64,000 bases of DNA from UMGS1696 sp964621755 (lineage in GTDB: Bacteria > Bacillota > Clostridia > Oscillospirales > CAG-272), in the NCBI GenBank assembly GCA_964621755.1, contig CAZUPI010000003.1:1-64000 (forward strand), read 5' to 3'. The notes below the pieces were generated by a model. The model ran no database searches, was not told the origin of the DNA, and saw only the letters and a program-made list of their open reading frames with translations. The position numbers and the translations under genes are program-made. Numbering within the stretch: the stretch's first letter is position 1; each line of letters opens with the position of its first letter. Positions 42,935-51,233 of the stretch are shown here, in pieces.

Positions 42935-45079
42935 ATGGAGATATTACAGCGATTATCTGATGAACTAAACATTCCGCTCGACCGGCTGACCGCTACTGTG
43001 GCGCTGCTCGACGACGGAAATACGGTGCCGTTCGTGGCGCGATACCGGAAAGAAGTGACCGGCGGACTTGACGACACTGTACTGCGCGGACTCTGTGACC
43101 GGCTTACTTATCTGCGAAATCTCGAAAAACGCAAGGATGAGGTGAGGGCTCTCATTGAGGCGCAGGGAAAGCTGACCGATGAAATCGTCGCCGCCATCGG
43201 CAAGGCCGAAACCGTGACGGAGGTGGATGACGTTTATCGTCCGTTCAGGCCGAAACGCCGTACGCGCGCATCAGTTGCGAGAGAGCGCGGTCTGGAACCT
43301 CTTGCCGACCTTTTAATGAAGCAGGAGCGCTCGTACGTGCCTTCGATTGAGGAGGCGGCGGCTACATATATTAAGGAAGAAAACGGGGTTGAGAGCGTTG
43401 AGGATGCGCTGGCCGGCGCGCGGGATATCCTTGCCGAGAACGTATCGGACAACGCCGAGTACCGCCGTGAGATTCGCAGGCTGACCGAAAAATACGGTGT
43501 GATTACCACGAAAAAGCTTGAAAACGCGGCTGTTGTATACGAACAGTATTTTGACTATTCCGAAGCGGTTGCCAAAATCCCACCGCACCGCGTTCTGGCC
43601 ATTAACCGTGGCGAAAAGGAGGACGCGCTGTCTGTTTCGATTGTCATAGAACGGGATGTTATTTTGAACTATCTCTTTTCGGAGGTTGTGGTCAATCCGA
43701 AAAGTCCTGCATTTGCGCACATCTCCGCAGCGGTGTGCGACTCGTACGACCGGCTTATCGCGCCGTCCGTGGAGCGGGAAATCCGGAATGACCTGACGGA
43801 CCGCGCGAGCGAGAGTGCAATTGCGCTGTTTTCCGTGAATTTGAAAAATCTGCTTTTGCAGTCGCCGCTGAAGGGGAAGACGGTGCTGGGGTTTGACCCG
43901 GGCTACCGTACCGGATGCAAGCTCGCCGTGGTGACGAAAACGGGCGCAGTGGTGGATACGGCGGTGATTTACCCTACCAAGCCGCACGAGCGCATCGCAG
44001 ACGCGAAGAGAATCGTACGCGGGCTGATTGAGAAGTACGGCGTTGACGTAGTGGCGATTGGAAACGGGACGGCGTCGGGAGAGTCGGAGATGTTCATCGC
44101 GGACCTGCTCCGCGAGATGGGCGGAAAGACCAAGTACATCATTGTATCGGAAGCCGGGGCGTCGGTGTACTCCGCGTCGGAGCTGGGAGCGGAGGAATTC
44201 CCGGATTTTGACGTCACGGAGCGGAGCGCGGCATCGATTGCAAGACGGTTACAGGACCCGCTCGCAGAGCTTGTAAAGATTGACCCGAAGTCCATCGGGG
44301 TAGGGCAGTACCAGCACGATATGAAGCCGGCACGTCTTGACGAAGCGTTGACGGGTGTTGTGGAGGATGCGGTAAACGCGGTTGGCGTAGATGTCAATAC
44401 GGCGTCGTATTCGCTGCTCTCGTACATTGCGGGAATCAACGCGATTTCGGCGAAAAACATAGTGAAGTATCGCGAGGCGAACGGGGAATTCCGGACACGG
44501 CGGGAGATTCTGAAAGTGCCGCGGTTTGGTGCGAAGGCGTTCCAGCAGGCGGCGGGGTTCCTGCGAATCCCGGGCGGGGACGAAATTCTGGACAACACGG
44601 GCGTTCACCCGGAGTCGTACGAAATCACGAAGAAGCTCATTGAGAAGTTTGGCCACACACTGTCAGATGTACGCGGTGGTTTGTCGCTCACAGGCGAAGC
44701 GAAGAAATACGGCATAAAAAAGCTGGCGGCGGAGCTGGAATGCGGCGAGCCGACGCTCGAAGACATTCTGCGTGAGATTGAGAAGCCGGGACGTGACATA
44801 CGTGACAGCCTGCCGCCGCCGATACTGCGCGATAAAGTACTGTCCATAGAGGACCTCGAAGTCGGCATGACAATGACGGGCACAGTACGCAACGTCATCG
44901 ACTTTGGTGCTTTCGTTGACATCGGCGTTCACCAGGATGGCCTTGTCCACATCAGCGAAATTTCTGACCGCTATATCAAACATCCGTCCGAAGTCCTATC
45001 CGTGGGTGATGTCGTAACCGTGAAAATTAAGTCCGTGGATGTGAAAAAGGGGAGAATTGGGCTGACGATGAGAGGATGA
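42935..45079 (+). CDS. tex: Tex-family RNA-binding transcription protein
   Basis: 714 residues, the usual Tex length. An N-terminal helical region has TVPFVARYRKEVTGGLDD and DVYRPFRPKRRTRASVARERGLEPLA. The YqgF/RNase H-like domain is VLGFDPGYRTGCKLAVV. Helix-hairpin-helix units follow (YIAGINAISAKNIVKYREANGEF) and a C-terminal S1 domain (VGMTMTGTVRNVIDFGAFVDIGVHQDGLVHISE). Tex binds RNA and acts with the transcription machinery. Intact. Confidence 0.96.
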   Translation: MEILQRLSDELNIPLDRLTATVALLDDGNTVPFVARYRKEVTGGLDDTVLRGLCDRLTYLRNLEKRKDEVRALIEAQGKLTDEIVAAIGKAETVTEVDDVYRPFRPKRRTRASVARERGLEPLADLLMKQERSYVPSIEEAAATYIKEENGVESVEDALAGARDILAENVSDNAEYRREIRRLTEKYGVITTKKLENAAVVYEQYFDYSEAVAKIPPHRVLAINRGEKEDALSVSIVIERDVILNYLFSEVVVNPKSPAFAHISAAVCDSYDRLIAPSVEREIRNDLTDRASESAIALFSVNLKNLLLQSPLKGKTVLGFDPGYRTGCKLAVVTKTGAVVDTAVIYPTKPHERIADAKRIVRGLIEKYGVDVVAIGNGTASGESEMFIADLLREMGGKTKYIIVSEAGASVYSASELGAEEFPDFDVTERSAASIARRLQDPLAELVKIDPKSIGVGQYQHDMKPARLDEALTGVVEDAVNAVGVDVNTASYSLLSYIAGINAISAKNIVKYREANGEFRTRREILKVPRFGAKAFQQAAGFLRIPGGDEILDNTGVHPESYEITKKLIEKFGHTLSDVRGGLSLTGEAKKYGIKKLAAELECGEPTLEDILREIEKPGRDIRDSLPPPILRDKVLSIEDLEVGMTMTGTVRNVIDFGAFVDIGVHQDGLVHISEISDRYIKHPSEVLSVGDVVTVKIKSVDVKKGRIGLTMRG

Positions 45080-45202
45080 CGGGGCGCTGCCCCCAGCCCA
45101 CGCATAGGAACCTTCTCTCAAATTTCTCAATTGAATTCTAATTTTATTAGAGCCGCAGGCGCAACGGGGATTTGCAAAAAAGTGGGAATCGGAAAGTGAA
45201 AA

Positions 45203-45217
45203 TGTGCAGAATGCACA
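45203..45217 (+). promoter_or_regulatory. Inverted repeat upstream of the msmX-like promoter
   Basis: TGTGCA-GAA-TGCACA, a perfect 15-base inverted repeat 33 bases upstream of the -35; a possible regulator site. Confidence 0.4.
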
Positions 45218-45249
45218 AAGTATGAATTTAAATTTCGGTAAAAAAAACT

Positions 45250-45278
45250 CTTTAAAAATATAGTGTAATTTGGTACAA
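45250..45278 (+). promoter_or_regulatory. Promoter of the msmX-like gene
   Basis: TTTAAA (45250-45255), 17 nt, TACAAT (45273-45278). Confidence 0.5.
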
Positions 45279-45358
45279 TATACATCAGTAAATAGTATGG
45301 ACACATGTCCGCGCGTAAATTTAAAATTGTATATAATATATCCAAGGAGGATTTATTA

Positions 45359-46471
45359 ATGGCAAGCTTATCCCTCAAACACATTTATAAGAAATATCCA
45401 GGCGGCGTTACAGCCGTTAGCGACTTCTGCCTTGAAATCAAAGATAAGGAATTCTTAATTCTCGTAGGACCTTCCGGATGTGGCAAGACAACCACGCTCC
45501 GTATGATTGCAGGTCTTGAAGAAATCACAGAAGGCGAACTCTTCATCGGCGACAAGCTCGTAAATGACGTTGCTCCAAAGGACCGCGATATCGCGATGGT
45601 GTTCCAGAACTACGCTCTTTATCCGCATATGTCCGTATTTGATAACATGGCATTCGGTCTTAAGCTCCGCAAGACACCGAAGGAAGAAATCAAGCGCCGC
45701 GTAGAAGAAGCTGCCCGTATTCTTGATATCACTCACCTCCTTGACAGAAAGCCGAAGGCTCTTTCCGGCGGTCAGAAGCAGCGTGTTGCTCTTGGGCGCG
45801 CTATCGTTCGTAACCCGAAGGTCTTCCTTCTCGACGAGCCTCTTTCCAACCTTGACGCTAAGCTCCGTGCTGCCATGAGAACTGAGCTTACCAAAATTCA
45901 CCAGAGAGTCGGTACAACATTCGTATACGTAACGCACGACCAGACAGAAGCTATGACGATGGCTACCCGTATCGTTGTTATGAAGGACGGTCTCATTCAG
46001 CAGGTTGATACTCCTCAGAACCTCTATGACTTCCCTGTAAACCTCTTCGTTGCAGGCTTCATTGGAACGCCTCAGATGAACTTCATCAACTGTGTTCTTG
46101 AAAAGAAGGGCGAAGACCTCTACATCACATTCGGCTCCAACTCCCTCAAGCTGCCGGCTGAAAAGGCTAACAATCCTGCGCTTAAGGATTACATCGGCAA
46201 GGAAGTTGTTGTAGGTATCCGTCCCGAATGTATCCACGACGACGCTGCATCCATCAAGGCGATGTCCGATTCCGTAATCGAAACAGACGTAGAAGTAACA
46301 GAGCTTATGGGCGCTGAAATCTACCTCTATCTCGTAGCAGAAGAAACCAACATGATCGCGCGTGTATCCGCTCGTTCCACTGCTCGTGCAGGCGACATTA
46401 TCAACGTTGCGTTCGATATGTCCAGAGTTCACATCTTCGACAAGGATACCGAACGTTACATCGTTCACTAA
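45359..46471 (+). CDS. msmX: Multi-sugar ABC importer ATPase (MsmX/UgpC type)
   Basis: 370 residues from the ATG at 45359 with a full AAGGAGG. Motifs: Walker A GPSGCGKTT, Q-loop VFQNYALYPHMSVFDNMAFGL, signature LSGGQKQR, Walker B VFLLDEPLSNLD, H-loop YVTHDQTEAMTMA, and a C-terminal TOBE domain. It stands alone with no permease or binding protein, has its own promoter and terminator, and its codons are strongly biased to one set, suggesting high expression. In Bacillota such an orphan ATPase (MsmX/MsmK) is shared by several sugar importers that lack one. The importer at 19-24 kb has its own ATPase. The gene name is by this analogy. Confidence 0.88.
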   Translation: MASLSLKHIYKKYPGGVTAVSDFCLEIKDKEFLILVGPSGCGKTTTLRMIAGLEEITEGELFIGDKLVNDVAPKDRDIAMVFQNYALYPHMSVFDNMAFGLKLRKTPKEEIKRRVEEAARILDITHLLDRKPKALSGGQKQRVALGRAIVRNPKVFLLDEPLSNLDAKLRAAMRTELTKIHQRVGTTFVYVTHDQTEAMTMATRIVVMKDGLIQQVDTPQNLYDFPVNLFVAGFIGTPQMNFINCVLEKKGEDLYITFGSNSLKLPAEKANNPALKDYIGKEVVVGIRPECIHDDAASIKAMSDSVIETDVEVTELMGAEIYLYLVAEETNMIARVSARSTARAGDIINVAFDMSRVHIFDKDTERYIVH

Positions 46472-46491
46472 TATCGGCAAAACTTTACACA

Positions 46492-46526
46492 GAGCCGCTT
46501 CTGTTTCGAAGCGGTTCTTTTCATAA
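46492..46526 (+). terminator. Terminator of the msmX-like gene
   Basis: GAGCCGCTTC pairs with GAAGCGGTTC (one wobble) around TGTTTC, followed by TTTTC. Confidence 0.85.
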
Positions 46527-46538
46527 CAGGTGACACGT

Positions 46539-46698
46539 ATGATTTACTATACCGACAACACCATTACCGTTTGCCTGATGATGGAATCTGACGCGTACGC
46601 GATATACGACATTTACCTCTCTTGATGAACTGGACGAGCAAGAAATTAAAGTGAGACTCACCGCGTGGGTCCCAGAATCCCCAAAAGGAGAATTACAT
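46539..46698 (+). other. Possible coding remnant before the DUF4832-like gene
   Basis: An ATG at 46539 gives 28 codons (MIYYTDNTITVCLMMESDAY...) to a stop at 46623. In the +1 frame, TTFTSLDELDEQEIKVRL then TAWVPESPKGELH runs into the downstream gene. Together these look like one small protein or an N-terminal extension split by a frameshift, but neither part is recognised. Confidence 0.3.
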
Positions 46699-48120
46699 AT
46701 GTATCGTTATCCAAATGTGACTGAAAAGCTGGAGCCGAATACTGCTTATGCAATTGGGTTCGCGAGGTTTGACAGAAAGTCGCCGTCGGGACTGTATCAT
46801 GATTTGCGCCCGTTTCAGGATGACCGCAGGATCTTGCGCAATCCCCATAAAGGATGGTATTGGCATTATATTGACAACGGATATCTGCGGGACAATTATC
46901 GCGTGCATCATGACCCGGCTGACCATCTTGAGCGGTTTCCGGGACTGAATCACCTCTATCTCCGCTTCGACTGGGGCGATATCGAGAAGGAAAAGGGTGT
47001 GTACGACTGGTCTTATATCGACCAGATTATGGAGGAGTGGGGAAAATACGACTACCGCTTCTCTATGCGCTTTGTCACTTACGAGGGAGCAGGCGAAATT
47101 CCGTTTGCGACGCCGGAGTACGTCTATCAAGAGGGTGCGCGCGGATACGCACTTCCCGGCGGCAGGCTGGAGCCGGACTATGGAGACCCAGTGTTCCTCG
47201 AAAATCTTGAGCGGTTCATGGAAGAGGCGGGCAGACGCTTCAACGGCGACCCCAGAATCGAGCTGGTCGATGTGGGAACGTTTGGAACGTGGGGCGAAGG
47301 GCATACCGGAAACGGCAGCGATATCATTTACCCCGCCGAAGTCATCAAAAAGCATATCGACCTCACCAGAAAATACTTCCCCGACACTTTCGTTATTCTC
47401 AACGACGACCACATCAACCACCGCTGGTCGCGCGGATGGGAGGAAAATATGGACCTTATCGAATATGCCGCATCGCGCGGACTCGGGCTCGACGACGACT
47501 CGGTCTGCGTGCGGTACTATGCGGAGCACTGCGGGTACAACACGCTTCGCTCTCCGTGGCTGTTCGACTATTTTTACCCAAACGCGCCCATTGTCCTTGA
47601 GTTTGAGCACTACCAAAGTGTGGCGGCGGAGGTTTTCAAGGGCGGCTTCCCGTTCGTTGACGCCATGCGCCGCACTGGATGCACCTTCGCGGGATTCCAC
47701 GGCTACCCGGTCCCGTGGCTTGAGCGGGAGCCATACCTCACCGAATACGCCGCAAACCGCCTCGGTTACTGGTACTTCCTCGACGGTGCGGAGGTCGGAA
47801 ATATGACCGCCGGGTGCCCGAGCAGTGTCGTCCTCTACGTCGAAAACCGCGGTTTCGCTAAGGCATACCACCGTTATCAAGCGAAACTGAAGCTCGAGGG
47901 AGACGGCGGCTGCTATGTTGAGAACGTAGATTGTGACAACCGGCAGTGGGAGGCTGGACAAATCACCCGCGTCCCCTTGACCGTCACGCCCCTGCGCGGT
48001 ATGACCGGCAATTATCGCTTGTCCGCGGGTTTTTTTGAGTATGACCGCCCCATCGAGCTGGCAATGAAAGATAAGGACTCCGCCGGCTATTATCCAATAT
48101 GTGATGTGATTATAAAATAG
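46699..48120 (+). CDS. DUF4832-like glycosidase-type protein
   Basis: 473 residues from the ATG at 46699 (AAAAGGAG 8 bases upstream), no signal peptide. RRILRNPHKGWYWHYIDNGY is the characteristic opening of DUF4874/DUF4832 proteins. HLYLRFDWGDIEKEKGVYDW and RFVTYEG fit the beta strands of a TIM barrel, and IELVDVGTFGTWGEGHTG holds a candidate catalytic Glu at a barrel strand end. The last 110 residues form a beta sandwich. It probably acts on a carbohydrate in the cytoplasm, but the substrate is unknown. It could be part of the same sugar-processing background as the DUF4091, DUF4838 and GH43 genes and, unlike the last two, is intact. Confidence 0.72.
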   Translation: MYRYPNVTEKLEPNTAYAIGFARFDRKSPSGLYHDLRPFQDDRRILRNPHKGWYWHYIDNGYLRDNYRVHHDPADHLERFPGLNHLYLRFDWGDIEKEKGVYDWSYIDQIMEEWGKYDYRFSMRFVTYEGAGEIPFATPEYVYQEGARGYALPGGRLEPDYGDPVFLENLERFMEEAGRRFNGDPRIELVDVGTFGTWGEGHTGNGSDIIYPAEVIKKHIDLTRKYFPDTFVILNDDHINHRWSRGWEENMDLIEYAASRGLGLDDDSVCVRYYAEHCGYNTLRSPWLFDYFYPNAPIVLEFEHYQSVAAEVFKGGFPFVDAMRRTGCTFAGFHGYPVPWLEREPYLTEYAANRLGYWYFLDGAEVGNMTAGCPSSVVLYVENRGFAKAYHRYQAKLKLEGDGGCYVENVDCDNRQWEAGQITRVPLTVTPLRGMTGNYRLSAGFFEYDRPIELAMKDKDSAGYYPICDVIIK

Positions 48121-48187
48121 TTACTTGATAATAGACAAATCGTATCAAAAAGGGGCGGAAAACATCGAAAAAAATGTGAATGTGCAC

Positions 48188-48216
48188 TTGACTGAGCGTG
48201 AAAAACACGATATAAT
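48188..48216 (+). promoter_or_regulatory. Promoter of the surface-protein gene
   Basis: TTGACT (48188-48193), 17 nt, TATAAT (48211-48216). Confidence 0.75.
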
Positions 48217-48256
48217 ATGTACGGAAAATAAATTTTATGGAGCAATTGGAGACGGT

Positions 48257-49129
48257 ATGAAAAAAATACGGTATATACTGATGGTTTTGCTGATGATATC
48301 CGCCTGCATGTTCGCAGCGATTTTGCCGGTATCCGCGGGGAGCGCTGAAAAAGCGGTTGGCGAGGTACTGTACCATCAGGATTTTGCGGTGCTTTCGGAC
48401 TTTTCCAAAAGCGGCATTGTGTCTGGAACGCTGAGTTCGCCGAACGCATCCTTCTTATGTATAGGGGACTCCCTTGAGATAAACATATACGACAACAACA
48501 GGGTATATGCGATTCTGCCGCAAACGGAAGCGGAAAACTCATACACGGTGGAGTTTGATTTTTCTTTTACGGCGGTCAATACGGAGAACGGCTATCTGGC
48601 ATTTCTGCTGACGTGCCGGGGACCGGAGCCGACGAACCTCACCTACCTGACTATCCGCGCGAACGGTACGATTGACAATTTTGAGAAGCCGGATGAGGCG
48701 CTGTCAAAAAGCATCGTGGACGGCGAGGAGATTCACGTAAAAATTCCAATCGAAAACGGCGCGCTGCACCGTATTGAGCTGATGTCCGAGAGGGGCGCTT
48801 GTACGCTCGACCGCGACAACGTGCTCGTAATTAACGAAGGGGAAATGGGTTTTGCGGTACGCAACGCAAGTGTCCAAATCTCCGAAATCTACATAGTAAA
48901 CGGTACAGATTACGCAGAAAAAACCGGATACTACGCGACCCAGTCCTATGCCGCCGATGAATCCCCCCTTGTCATTCCCACGGAAAGTTCCCCCGTTTTG
49001 GAACATTCCCCTGCCACTTCCGACCCCGTTCTCACTGTTTTACTGGCAGGAGTTTGCATCTGTATTTGCGGGGCTCTCTTTGGAGCAGCCTTATTAAAAA
49101 TATATGCGCGAAATCACACGTTATTTTGA
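48257..49129 (+). CDS. Predicted surface protein with C-terminal anchor
   Basis: 290 residues from the ATG at 48257 (GGAG upstream). A signal peptide (YILMVLLMISACMFAAILPVSAG) is followed by a beta-rich domain that looks like a lectin/concanavalin-type jelly roll (NSYTVEFDFSFTAV; GYLAFLLTCRG; LTYLTIRANGTI). A Ser/Pro-rich linker then leads to SPATSDPVLTVLLAGVCICICGALFGAALLKIYARN. SPATSDP before a membrane helix and basic tail resembles the NPxTSD/LPxTG-type sortase signals of clostridia but is not canonical, so either sortase attachment or a simple membrane anchor is possible. Function unknown. Confidence 0.65.
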   Translation: MKKIRYILMVLLMISACMFAAILPVSAGSAEKAVGEVLYHQDFAVLSDFSKSGIVSGTLSSPNASFLCIGDSLEINIYDNNRVYAILPQTEAENSYTVEFDFSFTAVNTENGYLAFLLTCRGPEPTNLTYLTIRANGTIDNFEKPDEALSKSIVDGEEIHVKIPIENGALHRIELMSERGACTLDRDNVLVINEGEMGFAVRNASVQISEIYIVNGTDYAEKTGYYATQSYAADESPLVIPTESSPVLEHSPATSDPVLTVLLAGVCICICGALFGAALLKIYARNHTLF

Positions 49130-49192
49130 CGTCGTGGCGAGCGAGGACTTGGCGTCCCTGCAAGCTTATCCATGATTTTTCGATAAATCGTT

Positions 49193-49236
49193 CCCCTCGT
49201 TGAAGCTGAATGCTAAACGAGGGGGCGCTTTTTTTC
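49193..49236 (+). terminator. Terminator after the surface-protein gene
   Basis: CCCCTCGTT pairs with AACGAGGGG around 14 bases, followed by GCGCTTTTTTTC. Confidence 0.85.
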
Positions 49237-49276
49237 TGAATTCATAGATATTTAACAAATAATCTTAATATTGTTA

Positions 49277-49305
49277 TTGAAATGAGACGCGGAAAATGGT
49301 AAATT
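49277..49305 (+). promoter_or_regulatory. Promoter of the heat-shock operon
   Basis: TTGAAA (49277-49282), 17 nt, TAAATT (49300-49305), 11 bases before the CIRCE element, which would cover the transcription start. Confidence 0.7.
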
Positions 49306-49316
49306 TATTGCATGGA

Positions 49317-49343
49317 TTAGCACTCGATGATTTTAAGTGCTAA
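49317..49343 (+). promoter_or_regulatory. CIRCE operator (HrcA binding site)
   Basis: TTAGCACTC (49317-49325), a 9-base spacer, AAGTGCTAA (49335-49343). The consensus right half is GAGTGCTAA, so one base differs. HrcA bound here represses the operon until heat stress. Confidence 0.96.
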
Positions 49344-49403
49344 TCTTTGAAGAGAGTAATCCACCTCGCGGTTATTTCCGTTTTTTCGGGGAGGTGTTTG
49401 AGG

Positions 49404-50495
49404 GTGGAGGAAAAGAAAAATAATCTTAGTGAACGAAAAAAAATCATACTAAAAGCAATCATTGATGCACATATTGAAAATGGGGAGCCGGTCGGGAGCA
49501 AGTTTTTGACTGGGCATGAGCAGTTATCCTGCTCCTCTGCTACCATCCGCAACGAGATGGCGGAGTTGGAGGAGATGGGGTATCTCGAACAGCCGCACAC
49601 TTCGGCGGGACGGATTCCGTCGGAAAGCGGATATCGGTTCTATGTCGACTGGCTGATTGACCGGTACAATTTCACGCAGGGCGAAATCAGCGAGCTTCAG
49701 CGTATTCTGCGGCAGAAACAGTCTGAACTTGATTCCATCATGCAGACTGCCGTAGCTCTTGCGGCAAAGCTTACGAATTACACCGCTCTCGCGATAAAAC
49801 CGCGTCAGACGCGCATCACGGTCGGACGGTACGAGCTTATCGAGCTTGATGAAACGACGCTGGTGCTCATTATGCTCATCGGCAGTATTGTGAAGACGAA
49901 GTATGTACATGCGAATCGCCCGATTCCAAGCGAGGCGGTGTCGAGACTGTCTGCGGTCCTGAACAAATACGTCACCGGTATTACCGCCGCAGAGATTACG
50001 CTGCCGATGCTGATGGAGATGGAGCGCATGATGGGCGAGTACGAATACCTTGTCGCTCCTGTCATCAAGGCGGTGTGTGAGACAATATCCGTGTTCGACA
50101 GCGGCGAACTTCGGTTTGAAGGAATCAACCGGCTGTTGTCCTATCCGGAGGTCTACGATATGGACAGACTCCGCGATATGCTTGCGCTGTTTGAGAAAAA
50201 GGACGACCTTCTTGCAGTGCTGTCTGAGGAGACGACGCACACGGATAACGACCGCGTGCAGGTTTACATCGGCCGTGAAAATGTGGTGAAGGTTATGGAC
50301 AATTCGACGCTTATCTTCAAAACGGTGCGCGACCACGGCAAAACGGTCGGGGCAATCGGCATCATCGGACCAACGCGGATGAATTACCGACGAGTTATCG
50401 CGACGATTGACCACCTTACACGCGGTATGACCGACCTGCTTGATGGATCCAATCCATCTGACAACGCGGAAAACGCGGATAAGAATGAAAAATAA
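49404..50495 (+). CDS. hrcA: Heat-inducible transcription repressor HrcA
   Basis: 363 residues from the GTG at 49404, chosen because GGGGAGG lies 8 bases upstream. The N-terminal winged helix has ILKAIIDAHIENGEPVGSKFL and SSATIRNEMAELEEMGYLEQPHTSAGRIPSESGYRFYVD, the HrcA signature. HrcA folds with GroE help and binds CIRCE at 49317-49343, closing a feedback loop on its own operon. It is first in hrcA-grpE-dnaK-dnaJ-prmA, the standard Bacillota order. Confidence 0.97.
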   Translation: MEEKKNNLSERKKIILKAIIDAHIENGEPVGSKFLTGHEQLSCSSATIRNEMAELEEMGYLEQPHTSAGRIPSESGYRFYVDWLIDRYNFTQGEISELQRILRQKQSELDSIMQTAVALAAKLTNYTALAIKPRQTRITVGRYELIELDETTLVLIMLIGSIVKTKYVHANRPIPSEAVSRLSAVLNKYVTGITAAEITLPMLMEMERMMGEYEYLVAPVIKAVCETISVFDSGELRFEGINRLLSYPEVYDMDRLRDMLALFEKKDDLLAVLSEETTHTDNDRVQVYIGRENVVKVMDNSTLIFKTVRDHGKTVGAIGIIGPTRMNYRRVIATIDHLTRGMTDLLDGSNPSDNAENADKNEK

Positions 50496-50512
50496 TAGAG
50501 TTGGAGATAAAA

Positions 50513-51148
50513 ATGGCAGAGATGAAAAAAACACAGCCTGATGAGAACGTCCCCGACGCCGAACAAAAGGTGCCTGACGCGACAGAAGCTGCGCCGGAGT
50601 GTAATGCTCAAGCTGCTGAGGCTGCGAAGGATGAAAAAGAAAAAAATAGTAAACCGGATAAAAAATCCGATGTGAAAACACTGAAGGCGAAATTGGCAGA
50701 GGCGGAAAAAAAGCTTGAAGCGGAGAAAAAACGTGCGGATGAGCTGAATGATAAGTACCTTCGCACCGCTGCCGAGTACGACAACTTCCGCAAGCGTTCC
50801 GTGAAGGAGCGCGAAACGGCATACGGGGACGCGGTCTCCGATACGCTCGCCGGACTGCTGCCGGTCATCGACAATTTGCAGTATGCGGCGAAGTATACGG
50901 AAGGGGACGCGGATAAGTTTATCGAGGGGGTGAACCTTATTCTTGGTAAGCTGCCCGATACCCTCGATCGGCTTGGAATCAAGGCGTTCGGAGAAGCTGG
51001 TGAAAAGTTCGACCCGGCGCTGCACAACGCGGTGATGCACGTCGAGAATGAATCCCTCGAGGAAGGCGTTATCGTGGACGTGCTTCAGTGCGGTTATATG
51101 TATGGCGAAAAGGTTATCCGGTACGCGATGGTCAAGGTCGCGAACTGA
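50513..51148 (+). CDS. grpE: Nucleotide exchange factor GrpE
   Basis: 211 residues from the ATG at 50513 (GGAG 6 bases upstream). An acidic, low-complexity N-terminus of about 55 residues precedes a long coiled coil (LKAKLAEAEKKLEAEKKRADELNDKYLRTAAEYDNFRKRS) and the beta domain ending EEGVIVDVLQCGYMYGEKVIRYAMVKVAN. GrpE releases ADP from DnaK. It starts 17 bases after hrcA. Confidence 0.96.
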   Translation: MAEMKKTQPDENVPDAEQKVPDATEAAPECNAQAAEAAKDEKEKNSKPDKKSDVKTLKAKLAEAEKKLEAEKKRADELNDKYLRTAAEYDNFRKRSVKERETAYGDAVSDTLAGLLPVIDNLQYAAKYTEGDADKFIEGVNLILGKLPDTLDRLGIKAFGEAGEKFDPALHNAVMHVENESLEEGVIVDVLQCGYMYGEKVIRYAMVKVAN

Positions 51149-51233
51149 GGCGAAAGCATCATAAATTGGTATAAGTCAGTCAAATCAAAATTTTATATAT
51201 AATATAAATATAGAAAGTATTGGGAGGCACATT

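Larger units (their letters stand above)
45080..45358 (+). other. Intergenic region tex to msmX-like gene
   Basis: It starts with GGGGCGCTGCCCC (the same 13-mer as at 54461), then the inverted repeat 45203-45217 and the promoter 45250-45278. A leader of about 75 bases precedes AAGGAGG and the ATG at 45359. No gene seen. Confidence 0.5.

Noticed and set aside
46693..47961. A 422-codon minus-strand frame over the DUF4832-like gene
   Set aside because: The plus strand has the start, ribosome site and family motifs; the antisense peptide matches nothing recognisable.
49524..50822. A 432-codon minus-strand frame over hrcA and grpE
   Set aside because: Antisense to two unmistakable heat-shock genes, low-complexity basic translation, no ribosome site.
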